DNA from: CAXXFQ01 sp963674475
GTDB lineage: Bacteria > Planctomycetota > Planctomycetia > Pirellulales > Thermoguttaceae
Length of the DNA: 64,000 nucleotides
Reading direction: 5' to 3'
Assembly: GCA_963674475.2 (NCBI GenBank)
Contig: CAXXFQ010000009.1
Span: 124,001 to 188,000 of the forward strand
In this document: piece after piece, positions 47,134 through 56,259 of the stretch
Layout of the letters: each line of letters opens with the position of its first letter
Position numbering within the stretch: position 1 is the first letter of the stretch
Translations under genes and position numbers: made by a program
Notes under the pieces: generated by a model
Seen by the model: only the letters and a program-made list of their open reading frames with translations
The model's database searches: none
Told to the model about the DNA's origin: nothing

Positions 47134-49893
47134 CTACGGTCGCTGCGCCACTACCTCGACGCGGCCCGGTTCCTCGCCAACCGTCAGCCCAATCCATCCG
47201 TCGACAATCTCCATTTGGGTCATGGTCAGCCCTTGCAGATTCGGGTTGTTGACGATTTGCTCCGGGATCATCGAAAACGGCTTATTTTTCAAGAAGATCC
47301 GACTGAAAATTCCCCGTAGCGCAAATTGGGACGACGTTTGTACCCGTCGTCCGGTCAGTTGGACCACTCCGTCACGGACCCAGTTGACCTGAAGACCGTC
47401 GATCTCCGGTCGGTAAAAGACGCGGACTTGGAAATTTCGCCAGCGACGTCGCCCGGCCCGCAGTTCGGCAACCGTCAGCGTCAGTGCCAACCGGCCGTCT
47501 TCGGCCTTCACATAGACGGCGCTTTCCCGGGCGAAACGGATTCGCACATCGTCCCGTTTCAACCCCTTGGCTTCGGTCAATTCCGGGCGAGATAACCTTT
47601 CCGAAAGCCAAACGGCCAATTCCGGCAGGATGAAGGTCTTCCCGTCAAGTTCAAGCTGCTCGATCAGGTTGTTGAGCACCGTTTGATGAATTTGAATGTT
47701 GGCCAATCGATCATCCAACGCTTGGGGACGCGGCGTGTGAGAACCGAGTTGCCGGTCGGACGCCAGGCAGAAACGCATCGAAAGCTCGTTCTCGGTCGTT
47801 CGCGTCTCGACGGGAGTCAGTTTCAAGTCGAGCCGATCCAGTGTGGCCAACAATCTGTTTTGAAAACGGTCGTTCATCCGCAAGAGTTGGGTGTCGGCCT
47901 CTTCGTCGAACTGTTGCTTTGCCTCGGCGGCCACCTTCCACTCCACTTCACGACGAATTTCCGGACGCTTCGCCTGATGTTGCGATTCGGCGATTTCGTG
48001 GACCAACGGGGCCAAAAGCGGGATGCGATCGAACGGGGTTTCCATTCCGGTCAGCCGGTTTTTATTATTGACGAAATGGACCTCGGCCGGCCACAATTGA
48101 ATTCCGTGATTCGTAATCTCGATCGGTTTCTGAGCGTAATATTGCGACCGACTCCGACTGAGGAAAGTAACCGGTCCACTGTTGGACGAGGTGGAGGAAA
48201 AAACGGTTCCTTGGATCTCCAACGCGAGTCGCAGCCGGTTCGGATCGGGAATCAGGGTTACGCCAAGGTTCGTGTTGACCTTGCTTCGACCGTGGACCGG
48301 ACGACCGAGGATCCGATCATTGACCGGTTTGAATTGTGGTTCTCGATCGGGCATCAATCGGTTTAAAAACTGCTCATCCAGCAAAATTCTGAGGTTCGCG
48401 TTTCGGTAATGCGCGTCCATCTGGGCGTAAAACGCGTGATGCGGATCGTCGACGTCTTTTTCCATCGCGGAAATCGTCTCGGCCAGACGACGGGCCTCGC
48501 TGGGCAGCCCGGTTTGTTCGTAACGTTCCAAACGGGCCAAGAACGATTCGTAATCCAGCGGCGCGCCGGCCACACCTCTCAATTCCTGTTTCAAACGACG
48601 GAAGGGACCTTTTTTCAAATAACTTCGTTGAAGCTCGTCGAGACGTCCGTCCTCCATCCGGCTTAAAATATCACGTGCCAGCTTTTGCGACTCGACGAAT
48701 TTCGATTTATCTTTTTCGACGGCAATTTCTTCAAGCGTTTCCAGCAGCAAATAATCTTGCCACGCTTTTCCTGCATCGGTGTTTTCGGTATACGTTTGAA
48801 CATCCGCCAAGGCCAAAGAGAACCGATCCGGCTCCGAATTCTCCCCGTTTGCTTTCGTCGAGGAGACCTGCCCGATCGGGGTGTCGAAATGTTGGTAATC
48901 GGCCACAAGGGTCCAAAGCGAGGCGCGACGTTGCAGGGCATACCCGGCGCGACACAACGCCGAAAGAATCGAGGAGTTTTCTTCCAGTTTCAGGGCCAAA
49001 CGATCGGCTTCGTCAACGAGTGTTTCAAACTGCTTGGCCGTCTCGAACGCCTCCTCGGGACGATGCCCCCACGCGTGACGAAATTGGGATACCGTTTCGC
49101 AAACCGTTTGGGCCCACGGCCGAGTTTGCGGATCGTCGCGAAGTCGATCCAACCAAAAGAGCAACGTTTTGGGTTCGGGCAAAAGCGGTTCCGGCGGCGC
49201 CTCGGCGACGGTCGATTCGCCTTTTTCTTCCCCCTCGTTTTTTGCTTCGCCCCGTTCCGCTTCGATTTTCGACACCGGTTCGTCGGACACGACTTGGTTC
49301 TCGCCTTCCGCCACCGGTTCGGTCAAAACGGGATCGGTCGAAAGGTCCAACTCCGAGACCGGATCGATCGGTAACGGCCCCCGATCCGGAAGCCGGGCGA
49401 TTTGCAGCCCCGTCGGTTCGACCGCTACTTCCGCTTCCCGAAGAGTCGCTTCTTTGGAAGCCACTTCTTGAGAAGCCGCTTTAAGCAAGCGGACGATCGG
49501 TTCGAAATCTTTTGGGGGCTTCGCGGGCAAATCGATTTGGTCCTCGAAAAGGGCCGTCGGACTGGAAGCCAAGATTGCCGGTTCCGGGACAAGGAGACTC
49601 AGCTGAAATTCACGGTCCACCGGGGGGGCAAAAAAAGGAACCGGATTCGACCGTGTGTCGTTCTTTTCCTCGACACTGCTCTTTTCCTCGGTGGCCACCA
49701 GCAGAATCGCTTCGAACGGGGTCGAGCCGTACGCCGAATTGCCGTCCGTCAAATTGAACGGCCTTTCCGTCAAATCGACCAACAGCGCAGGCGATTGATC
49801 CAGCGGACATCGCCAGGCCCGCGGCGCAAAGACCGCCGACAAGAATAGTGCAAAACACAAATAATTTCTGAGTTGTCTATATTTCCTGCACAT
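47134..49893 (-). CDS. Large exported protein, unknown function
   Basis: This 919-residue protein begins with a signal-like segment (LCFALFLSAVFAP), then 220 residues rich in Pro, Glu, Val and Ser. A helical middle part (about 240-520) leads to a well-ordered C-terminal half with many beta-strand-like segments. I do not recognise a family, though the C-terminal half looks like a conserved planctomycete domain. It has no operon partner and converges on the DUF4159 gene. Confidence 0.75.
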   Translation of the reverse strand: MCRKYRQLRNYLCFALFLSAVFAPRAWRCPLDQSPALLVDLTERPFNLTDGNSAYGSTPFEAILLVATEEKSSVEEKNDTRSNPVPFFAPPVDREFQLSLLVPEPAILASSPTALFEDQIDLPAKPPKDFEPIVRLLKAASQEVASKEATLREAEVAVEPTGLQIARLPDRGPLPIDPVSELDLSTDPVLTEPVAEGENQVVSDEPVSKIEAERGEAKNEGEEKGESTVAEAPPEPLLPEPKTLLFWLDRLRDDPQTRPWAQTVCETVSQFRHAWGHRPEEAFETAKQFETLVDEADRLALKLEENSSILSALCRAGYALQRRASLWTLVADYQHFDTPIGQVSSTKANGENSEPDRFSLALADVQTYTENTDAGKAWQDYLLLETLEEIAVEKDKSKFVESQKLARDILSRMEDGRLDELQRSYLKKGPFRRLKQELRGVAGAPLDYESFLARLERYEQTGLPSEARRLAETISAMEKDVDDPHHAFYAQMDAHYRNANLRILLDEQFLNRLMPDREPQFKPVNDRILGRPVHGRSKVNTNLGVTLIPDPNRLRLALEIQGTVFSSTSSNSGPVTFLSRSRSQYYAQKPIEITNHGIQLWPAEVHFVNNKNRLTGMETPFDRIPLLAPLVHEIAESQHQAKRPEIRREVEWKVAAEAKQQFDEEADTQLLRMNDRFQNRLLATLDRLDLKLTPVETRTTENELSMRFCLASDRQLGSHTPRPQALDDRLANIQIHQTVLNNLIEQLELDGKTFILPELAVWLSERLSRPELTEAKGLKRDDVRIRFARESAVYVKAEDGRLALTLTVAELRAGRRRWRNFQVRVFYRPEIDGLQVNWVRDGVVQLTGRRVQTSSQFALRGIFSRIFLKNKPFSMIPEQIVNNPNLQGLTMTQMEIVDGWIGLTVGEEPGRVEVVAQRP

Positions 49894-50420
49894 CCTGAAG
49901 TACCCAAACTTCCGTATTAGGCCGCAAAACTATTTATATCCTTATTTCTCAATCGGACATTTCCTTCGGTGAGCAAAACGTGAACTTGAGAAAAGGAGGC
50001 AAGTACGGGGTAATGGGCCGTTTAGGTTTGCGTAACCATTATTTTTTAACAGAAGGCCGGTCAGGAAGCCGGTTTTCGATCAAAAGAAGACCGTACGAAA
50101 CGGAGAGAAAAATCGCGGGAGATTGGTTTTCCGGAAACAAGAGCAGGTCGCGAGGAGAAGTGAAACGCTACCGCCTTGCCTCCCCGTGCACCTAGGAGGA
50201 AAACAGCCCTCCCTTTGTGACGTTTCACATTCGCTGGTAAAAAAGGACGGCTGGCCCATTTTTGAGGTAGGTTTGGGAGGAGGTTTTTGCGCGCCTCATG
50301 AGATGGGTGACGCGGTTTTCCTGTCGCTGCCAGACAGACGCAACCCGGTCAACGGAAACGGTGCGCGAAATCCGCCAAGAAATTTATTAGTTGAGACGCA
50401 GTTTCGCGGGGTTCTCGGTT
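49894..50420. other. Intergenic region between divergent genes
   Basis: This 527-base gap lies between the large exported protein and the HAMP-like gene. An open frame at 49980-50195 has GGAGG upstream but no recognisable features. The last 170 bases contain several small stems and could be a structured leader; no known riboswitch was recognised. Confidence 0.5.
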
Positions 50421-50921
50421 ATGGCCGAACAAAAGGCTCGTAAACAAAAATTTGTCGATCCGAAAGTCCAAGGGGCGTTGGTCTGGCGGGTCTTTCTCTA
50501 TTGGTTGGCCATCCAGGGGATTTTCATCTCCGCCTTGATCTGTTGGGAGGCGTTTGCCGGCGGGGCTCGACCGATCTATCAGCAACTGGACGTCCTCTGG
50601 TACCGGTACAGTCCGGCCTTGATCCTTTCGCTCTTGATTTTACCGATCATCTTGACCGATTTGGTCCGGATGACGAACCGGTTTGCCGGGCCGATGGTCC
50701 GCTTTCGTCGCGCGATGCGCGATCTGTCGTACAGTCGGCCGGTCTTTCCACTCTCGTTTCGCGACAACGATTATTGGTCCGACGTGGCGACCGATTTCAA
50801 CCGGCTCCTCGATCGGGTGCAGGCATACGAACAAGCGCGAGCACTTTGGAATCAAGAAAAGCGCCCCGAGGAAGAACCGGCCGAGTCGGAGCTGGCAGGC
50901 AGCGGCCCCAAGAGTTCGTAA
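50421..50921 (+). CDS. Two-helix membrane protein with HAMP-like segment
   Basis: This 166-residue protein has two membrane segments (about 23-46 and 62-83) and then NRFAGPMVRFRRAMRDLSYSR, which looks like the start of a HAMP linker. There is no kinase or chemoreceptor domain after it; the protein ends in an acidic tail. It may be a stand-alone signalling adaptor. A repeat island follows its stop codon. Confidence 0.75.
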   Translation: MAEQKARKQKFVDPKVQGALVWRVFLYWLAIQGIFISALICWEAFAGGARPIYQQLDVLWYRYSPALILSLLILPIILTDLVRMTNRFAGPMVRFRRAMRDLSYSRPVFPLSFRDNDYWSDVATDFNRLLDRVQAYEQARALWNQEKRPEEEPAESELAGSGPKSS

Positions 50922-50950
50922 AGCAGAAAAAAACAAAAAAACCACCAGCG

Positions 50951-51008
50951 ACCCGCCGGGTGCGGGTTTAATCGGCGGCGTGGTAACGGCGGCGTGGTAA
51001 CGCCGGTC
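50951..51008 (+). repeat. S repeat 4
   Basis: CCGGGTGCGGGTTTAATC is followed by two adjacent copies of GGCGGCGTGGTAAC, an internal duplication, and the GGCGTGGTAACGCC hairpin at 50991-51004. It runs straight into an R-type unit. Confidence 0.8.
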
Positions 51009-51009
51009 T

Positions 51010-51071
51010 AAAAAGTTTTTGGAACGGGTTTAAGGGGAGACCTTTCTTCAGGAAGGTTTCCCCTTAATTCG
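51010..51071 (+). repeat. R repeat, partial copy E1
   Basis: AAAAAGTTTTT and hairpin 2 (GGGGAGACCTT with AAGGTTTCCCC) remain, while hairpin 1 has been replaced by the S unit and hairpin 3 is missing. It faces copy E2, so this island is probably a damaged foldback element. Confidence 0.75.
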
Positions 51072-51109
51072 TAAAAATGGCTAGCTTGGTTCAAAAAAGA
51101 AAAAAAGAA

Positions 51110-51228
51110 GGAGTGACGGCTGCGCCGTCGCCTGTGTTTTTTAAATGAGGGGAACCATTTTGAAAATTGTTTCCCCTCATACTCCCCTTCAAAAACTTTT
51201 TGGACCGGGATTGCTTCGCAATCCCTCT
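51110..51228 (-). repeat. R repeat, copy E2
   Basis: A complete unit on the minus strand: perfect hairpin 1 (about 51207-51225), the palindrome, hairpin 2 (about 51148-51178) and hairpin 3 GTGACGGC/GCCGTCGC with one mismatch. Its hairpin-1 end is four bases from the hydF stop codon. Confidence 0.92.
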
Positions 51229-51231
51229 TTT

Positions 51232-52461
51232 CTATTTTGCTCGTTCGACAATTTCCTTCAACTCGGGAAACGGTTTTAACGCCCGCTCCAGTACGCCCAA
51301 GGTGTAGGCGATCGTGATCCCGTAGTTGGTGACGGGCACCCCGGCCTGTCGACATCGCATCAATCGACTGAGCATCTCGCGCCGGGTCCACATGCAAGCC
51401 CCACAATGGACGATCAGGTCGTATTTTTCGAGATCGTCGTCGGGGAAATCACGGCCCGCGGTAAAGTCGATTTTCAGCGGACCACCGACCGAATCCTGCA
51501 ACCAGCGGGGAATTTTGACCCGGCCGATATCGTCGGCGATCGGGTGATGAGTACACGCTTCGGCGATCAGAACCCGGTCACCCGGTTTTAAATCGCCGAT
51601 GGCAAGCGCCCCTTCAGCCATCTGGTAAAGGTCCCCTTTCTGACGGGCAAAAAGGATCGAAAAACCGGTCATCGGAATTTCCGGCGGCGTCTCGGCCGCG
51701 ACCTGTTCGAACGCCTGCGAATCGGTCACGACGATGGCCGGGGGACGATTCAATCGGGCCAAGGCGCCCCGAAGGCCGGTCTCTTTGACTATCAACGCTT
51801 GGGCATCACCGTCCAACAGATCGCGAATGGTCTGAACCTGCGGCAAGATCAAGCGTCCCTTGGGCGCTTCCAGGTCGACCGGAATGACCAACAGGGCCAG
51901 TTCGTCGGGGGGAACCAGGTCGTTGAGGATCGGCGGCGGTTTGAGAAAATCTTCCGGCACACTCCGGATCAGCGCTTCCCGCAGCGCGAGGACCCCGTCG
52001 CCGGTCGACGCGATCATCGGAACCAGGGGGATCGCTTCGGTCTTCAATCGATCGACCGTTTCGGCAGCCGGCTCGCCCAGATCGCACTTATTGAACGCGA
52101 CGATCGCCGGAATCTCACGCCGTCGCAACTCGTCGAGGATCGACTGCTCGAACTGGTTCCAATGGCCCGCTTCGGCGACAATGATGCCGATGTCGGTCCG
52201 GTCGAAAATCGTTCGCGTCTTCTCGACCCGCAGTTGGCCCAAGGCGCCGACATCGTCGATCCCGGCCGTGTCGATGAACAACACCGGTCCCAGCGGCAAA
52301 ATTTCCATCGGCTTTTCGACCGGATCGGTCGTCGTCCCGGCCACTTCGGAGACGATCGAGACCTGTTGTCGGGTCAACGCGTTAAGCAACGACGACTTGC
52401 CTGCGTTACGGCGTCCGAAGATGCCAATATGAAGGCGAAAACTTTTAGGCGTTTTTTGCAT
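51232..52461 (-). CDS. hydF: [FeFe]-hydrogenase maturation GTPase HydF
   Basis: This 409-residue protein has an N-terminal GTPase domain with Walker A GRRNAGKSS, switch segment GTTTDPVEKP and NKCD. A dimerisation domain and a C-terminal cluster domain follow. The cluster ligands match the HydF signature CxHx46HCxxC exactly: C303, H305, H352, C353 and C356. HydF carries the 2Fe precursor made by HydE and HydG to apo-hydrogenase. HydE, HydG and the hydrogenase are not in the window. Its presence implies H2 metabolism in this organism. Confidence 0.96.
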   Translation of the reverse strand: MQKTPKSFRLHIGIFGRRNAGKSSLLNALTRQQVSIVSEVAGTTTDPVEKPMEILPLGPVLFIDTAGIDDVGALGQLRVEKTRTIFDRTDIGIIVAEAGHWNQFEQSILDELRRREIPAIVAFNKCDLGEPAAETVDRLKTEAIPLVPMIASTGDGVLALREALIRSVPEDFLKPPPILNDLVPPDELALLVIPVDLEAPKGRLILPQVQTIRDLLDGDAQALIVKETGLRGALARLNRPPAIVVTDSQAFEQVAAETPPEIPMTGFSILFARQKGDLYQMAEGALAIGDLKPGDRVLIAEACTHHPIADDIGRVKIPRWLQDSVGGPLKIDFTAGRDFPDDDLEKYDLIVHCGACMWTRREMLSRLMRCRQAGVPVTNYGITIAYTLGVLERALKPFPELKEIVERAK

Positions 52462-52722
52462 GATTCAGAATTCAAAAAGAATGAAGGATGCCGCTTGACG
52501 GGAAGAAGTCGAGTCAACCGAAAAACGATCCTTGCGGGGAAGCGGTACTTTTCGGTAGACTAACGAAACGCACATAAAAAGACACGTATACTCTATTTAG
52601 TCATTTCACTCTACCAAAAAACACGGACGGCTGGCACTGGGCCCCTGGAAAAACTTCGAAGGGCTCGGTTCGATCGTGAAAAATTCCCTGTCGGTAAACC
52701 TTAGTCGAGTTTGGTAAATTTC

Positions 52723-53898
52723 ATGAACCAACCGGTCCCTTCGTCCCTGTACCTCGATCACAACGCTACCACGCCGGTCGAACCGGAGGTGGCCCAGGCG
52801 ATCAACCGGGCTCAGCAAGATTTCCCGGCCAACCCGGCCTCGCAACACCAGGCGGGCCGACAGGCTCAAAAAGCGCTCGAAGCGGCCCGCGACCGTATTG
52901 CCGAGCTTTTGGGGGCCAACCTCGAAGGGAAATCGGCCGACCGACTGGTATTTACCTCCGGCGGGACCGAAGCAAACAACTTGGCCGTGCTGGGAATCCT
53001 CCGCGCGGCGACCCAACGAGAAGAGCGTCCGGTTCATCTGTTGATCTCCAGTGTCGAGCACGCCTCGGTCTTTCGTCCGGCCGAACGCTGGTTGGACGAA
53101 GGGGGCGACGTCGACCTGTTGGGTGTCGACAGAAACGGGCGGGTCACTCCGGAAACGCTCTTGAAGGCGATTCGCCCCGCGACCCGGTTGATCTCCGTCA
53201 CGGCGGCCAACCATGAGACGGGCACCATCGAACCGATCGCCGAGTTGGCCCGTATCGCACAAGAGGCCGGCGTCCGGTTTCACACGGATGGCGTCCAGTT
53301 GGTCGGCAAACGGCCGGTCGATTTTCGCGGGCTGGGAGTCGACTCGTTGAGCCTGGCGGCACACAAATTCCACGGTCCCTTGGGAATTGGCGCACTGCTG
53401 ATTCGAGCCGACGTCGAAATCGAGCCCCTTTTGTTTGGCGGCCATCAGCAGGACGACCTTCGGCCGGGGACCGAGTCGGTCGCGTTGGCGGTCGGAATGC
53501 GGGTGGCGCTGGAGCGGCGCTATGAACGGTTCGAAGAGGAAACGGTCTACTTGTCGACATTGCGCGACCGGTTCGAACGAGAACTTCTACGGGCGTTGCC
53601 CGAACTGATCGTTCATGGCCAATCGGCGGACCGGCTGCCGCAAACTTCCAACCTCAGTTTTCCCGGCGTCGACGGGCCGACCTTGTTTGACCGGTTGGAT
53701 CGCGCGGGGATCGCCTGTTCGTTCGGTGCGGCCTGTCAGACCGCGACCAGCGAGCCGTCGCCGACCCTCTTGGCCATGGGAATCAAGTCGACGTTGGCAA
53801 AGGCCACCTTGCGCTACAGCTTCGGAATCGACAACACCGAAGCCGATGTGAACGAGGCGATCCGTCGTGTGATCGACGTCTATCGCTCGTTGCAATAA
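52723..53898 (+). CDS. Second cysteine desulfurase (IscS/NifS-like)
   Basis: This 391-residue enzyme starts SLYLDHNATTPVEPEV. It has the cofactor lysine K215 in SLAAHKFHGPLG and a candidate sulfur-carrying cysteine C338. The cysteine loop reads FGAACQTATSEPS rather than the usual SSGSACSSG, so the enzyme may serve a different acceptor from nifS. The ATG at 52723 was chosen over a TTG four codons earlier. It stands beside and divergent from hydF, which suggests sulfur supply for cluster maturation. Confidence 0.9.
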   Translation: MNQPVPSSLYLDHNATTPVEPEVAQAINRAQQDFPANPASQHQAGRQAQKALEAARDRIAELLGANLEGKSADRLVFTSGGTEANNLAVLGILRAATQREERPVHLLISSVEHASVFRPAERWLDEGGDVDLLGVDRNGRVTPETLLKAIRPATRLISVTAANHETGTIEPIAELARIAQEAGVRFHTDGVQLVGKRPVDFRGLGVDSLSLAAHKFHGPLGIGALLIRADVEIEPLLFGGHQQDDLRPGTESVALAVGMRVALERRYERFEEETVYLSTLRDRFERELLRALPELIVHGQSADRLPQTSNLSFPGVDGPTLFDRLDRAGIACSFGAACQTATSEPSPTLLAMGIKSTLAKATLRYSFGIDNTEADVNEAIRRVIDVYRSLQ

Positions 53899-54154
53899 AC
53901 TCCCTCGCGCAAGGGCTCTCCGCCCGTCTCCCTGCAGGTCGACACGGGCACGCCTCTTGGCCTTAGCAATGCGGTCAAGAATTCTATCCCCGCGCAGGTC
54001 CCCTTCGGCCGCTCAAAATCGAAGGTAAAACGATTTCTGTCAACGACTTAGACGAACGGGAAAAGTTTGCCGGGTCCCTTCCTCCCGCCGTCGGGTACCG
54101 CTACAATAAAGAATGAAATAATTTCATCCCGCATCCGTGGGGCAGGAGACCATC

Positions 54155-55582
54155 ATGAGCGACGCTTTTATTACGGAGAACTTTTTACTGCAAAACGACA
54201 CGGCCGTTGACCTGTATCACCGGTTCGCGCGGGATCTGCCGATTCTTGACTACCATTGTCATCTGCCGCCCGCCGACGTCGCCGACAATCGAAAGTTCGA
54301 GAACCTGACCCAAATCTGGTTGGCCGGGGATCATTACAAGTGGCGCGCGATGCGAGCCGCCGGCGTGGACGAACGGTACTGCACGGGCGATGCCACGGAT
54401 TGGGAAAAGTTTCAAAAATGGGCCGAAGTCGTTCCGCAAACCTTGCGAAACCCGTTGTACCACTGGACCCATTTGGAACTCAAACGACCGTTCGGCATCT
54501 CCGACCGACTCTTGAACCCCGCGACGGCCCAAGGGATCTGGGACGAGTGCAATGAGAAACTGGCCGAAGATGTCTTCTCCAGCCGGGGAATCATGTGGCA
54601 AATGAACGTCGTCCTGGCCTGCACGACCGACGACCCGACCGACTCGCTGGACGCCCACCGACGGATTCGCGAGGACGATAGCTTCTCGACCCAGGTGCTG
54701 CCGACCTTTCGGCCCGACCGGGCAATGGCGGTCGAAGACAGCGAAGCGTTCAATCAATGGGTCGATCGGCTCGAAGAAGCGGCCGATATGGAGGTGCAAG
54801 ATTTTTCCGCCTTCATCGAGGCGCTCCGAAGTCGTCACGATTATTTCCACGAACACGGGTGCCGTTTGGCCGACCACGGATTGTCGGAAATCTACGCGGA
54901 AGATTATGACCAATCGGACATCAACAATATCTTCCGCCGGATCACGCGAGGCAACGATCTGGGCGAGGACGAAATCGTCCAGTTCAAGTCGGCCATGCTT
55001 TACGAGTTCTGCCTGATGAACCAGGAAAAGGGTTGGACCCAACAGTTCCACATCGGACCGATTCGCAACACCAACAGTCGCAAATTCAAGACGCTTGGCC
55101 CCGACTGCGGTTGCGACTCGATGGGCGACCTGCAGATCGCCGTCCCGCTGGCCAAGTTATTGGACCGACTCGACCGGGACGATCGATTGGCGAAATCAAT
55201 CCTCTACAACATCAACCCGGTCCATAACGACCTGTTGGCCACGATGATCGGCAATTTCCAAGATGGCCAAACGCCGGGCAAGATCCAATTCGGCAGCGGC
55301 TGGTGGTTTTTGGATCAGAAGCAGGGGATGGAGGCCCAGTTGGACAGTCTCTCGAATCAGGCCCTTTTGACCCGATTCGTCGGCATGCTGACCGACAGCC
55401 GATCGTTTTTATCCTACACTCGGCACGAGTACTTCCGTCGAATCCTGTGCAACCTTTTGGGACACGAAATGGAAACCGGGCTGTTGCCCAACGACCGGGA
55501 ATGGATTGGCTCGGTGGTCCAAGATATTTGTTATCGGAACGCCGCCGACTACTTCGGATTTGACGTCCCGCGCTATAATTGA
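54155..55582 (+). CDS. uxaC: Glucuronate isomerase (uronate isomerase)
   Basis: This 475-residue enzyme interconverts glucuronate and fructuronate, the entry to hexuronate breakdown. It has the metal-binding LDYHCHLPP near the start, then the later GPDCGCDSMGD and SYTRHEYFRRILC segments typical of UxaC. A GGCAGGAG ribosome-binding site sits six bases before ATG 54155, which favours it over the GTG at 54137. No uxuA or uxaB gene is in the window. Its stop codon is 26 bases before def. Confidence 0.95.
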   Translation: MSDAFITENFLLQNDTAVDLYHRFARDLPILDYHCHLPPADVADNRKFENLTQIWLAGDHYKWRAMRAAGVDERYCTGDATDWEKFQKWAEVVPQTLRNPLYHWTHLELKRPFGISDRLLNPATAQGIWDECNEKLAEDVFSSRGIMWQMNVVLACTTDDPTDSLDAHRRIREDDSFSTQVLPTFRPDRAMAVEDSEAFNQWVDRLEEAADMEVQDFSAFIEALRSRHDYFHEHGCRLADHGLSEIYAEDYDQSDINNIFRRITRGNDLGEDEIVQFKSAMLYEFCLMNQEKGWTQQFHIGPIRNTNSRKFKTLGPDCGCDSMGDLQIAVPLAKLLDRLDRDDRLAKSILYNINPVHNDLLATMIGNFQDGQTPGKIQFGSGWWFLDQKQGMEAQLDSLSNQALLTRFVGMLTDSRSFLSYTRHEYFRRILCNLLGHEMETGLLPNDREWIGSVVQDICYRNAADYFGFDVPRYN

Positions 55583-55608
55583 AAAAAGGAGAAGGTGAGC
55601 GAGTAACC

Positions 55609-56196
55609 GTGAGTTTAAAAATCATTAAATATCCTCATCCGACTTTACGCCATAAGTCCAAATCGCTGCGTCGCGTCGATGCCGAATTGCGCAAGATGAT
55701 CGAGCAGATGTTGGAGATGATGTACGAAAACAACGGCGTCGGGCTGGCCGGAAACCAGGTCGACCTGCCGTATCGGCTTTTCGTGATGAATCTTCAGTGC
55801 GACCCGGAAGCCAAAGAAGAGGAAATGGTCTTCCTCAATCCGACGATCACCAAGCGTTCCGGCATGGTGGAAATGGAAGAGGGTTGTCTGAGTTTCCCGG
55901 AAATCTGGGCCCCGGTCAAACGGCCCGAAAGAGTCGAAATGGCCGCGTACACGCTCGACGGCAAAGAAGTCCGCCTGAAGCTGGACAAAATGGCCGCGCG
56001 GGCCGTGCAGCATGAGATCGACCACCTCGACGGAGTCACCTTCGTCGAGCGACTCGCGCCAACCGCCCAGTTGGAAGTCAAAGAGACGTTGACCAAGTTA
56101 GAGCGGGCGTTTCATTCGGATCGAGAGCGAGGCGCCATTCCGGACGACGAGACGATTTTCGCCCGGTTGGCCGAGTTGGAAAAAGCGCGTACGTAA
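55609..56196 (+). CDS. def: Peptide deformylase
   Basis: This 195-residue enzyme removes the formyl group from new proteins. The motifs are GVGLAGNQ (43-50), EGCLS with metal ligand C93, and HEIDH (135-139), which gives the two histidine ligands and the catalytic glutamate. The start is GTG at 55609, giving the family start (M)SLKIIKYPHPTLR; AAGGAGAAGG lies upstream. It follows uxaC closely and probably shares its transcript, although the functions are unrelated. Confidence 0.95.
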   Translation: MSLKIIKYPHPTLRHKSKSLRRVDAELRKMIEQMLEMMYENNGVGLAGNQVDLPYRLFVMNLQCDPEAKEEEMVFLNPTITKRSGMVEMEEGCLSFPEIWAPVKRPERVEMAAYTLDGKEVRLKLDKMAARAVQHEIDHLDGVTFVERLAPTAQLEVKETLTKLERAFHSDRERGAIPDDETIFARLAELEKART

Positions 56197-56210
56197 ACGA
56201 CCAAGAACAA

Positions 56211-56248
56211 AAAAAAGAGCGTCTGCTTCACCAGCGCTCTTTTTTTAT
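56211..56248. terminator. Bidirectional terminator between def and thyX
   Basis: AAAAAAGAGCG pairs with CGCTCTTTTTTT around a 13-base loop. A and T runs on both sides fit two converging genes. Confidence 0.9.
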
Positions 56249-56259
56249 TCGCTTTTCTT

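Noticed and set aside
49980..50195. A 71-codon frame with GGAGG nearby
   Set aside because: The GGAGG is inside the frame rather than before it, and the sequence is basic and featureless.
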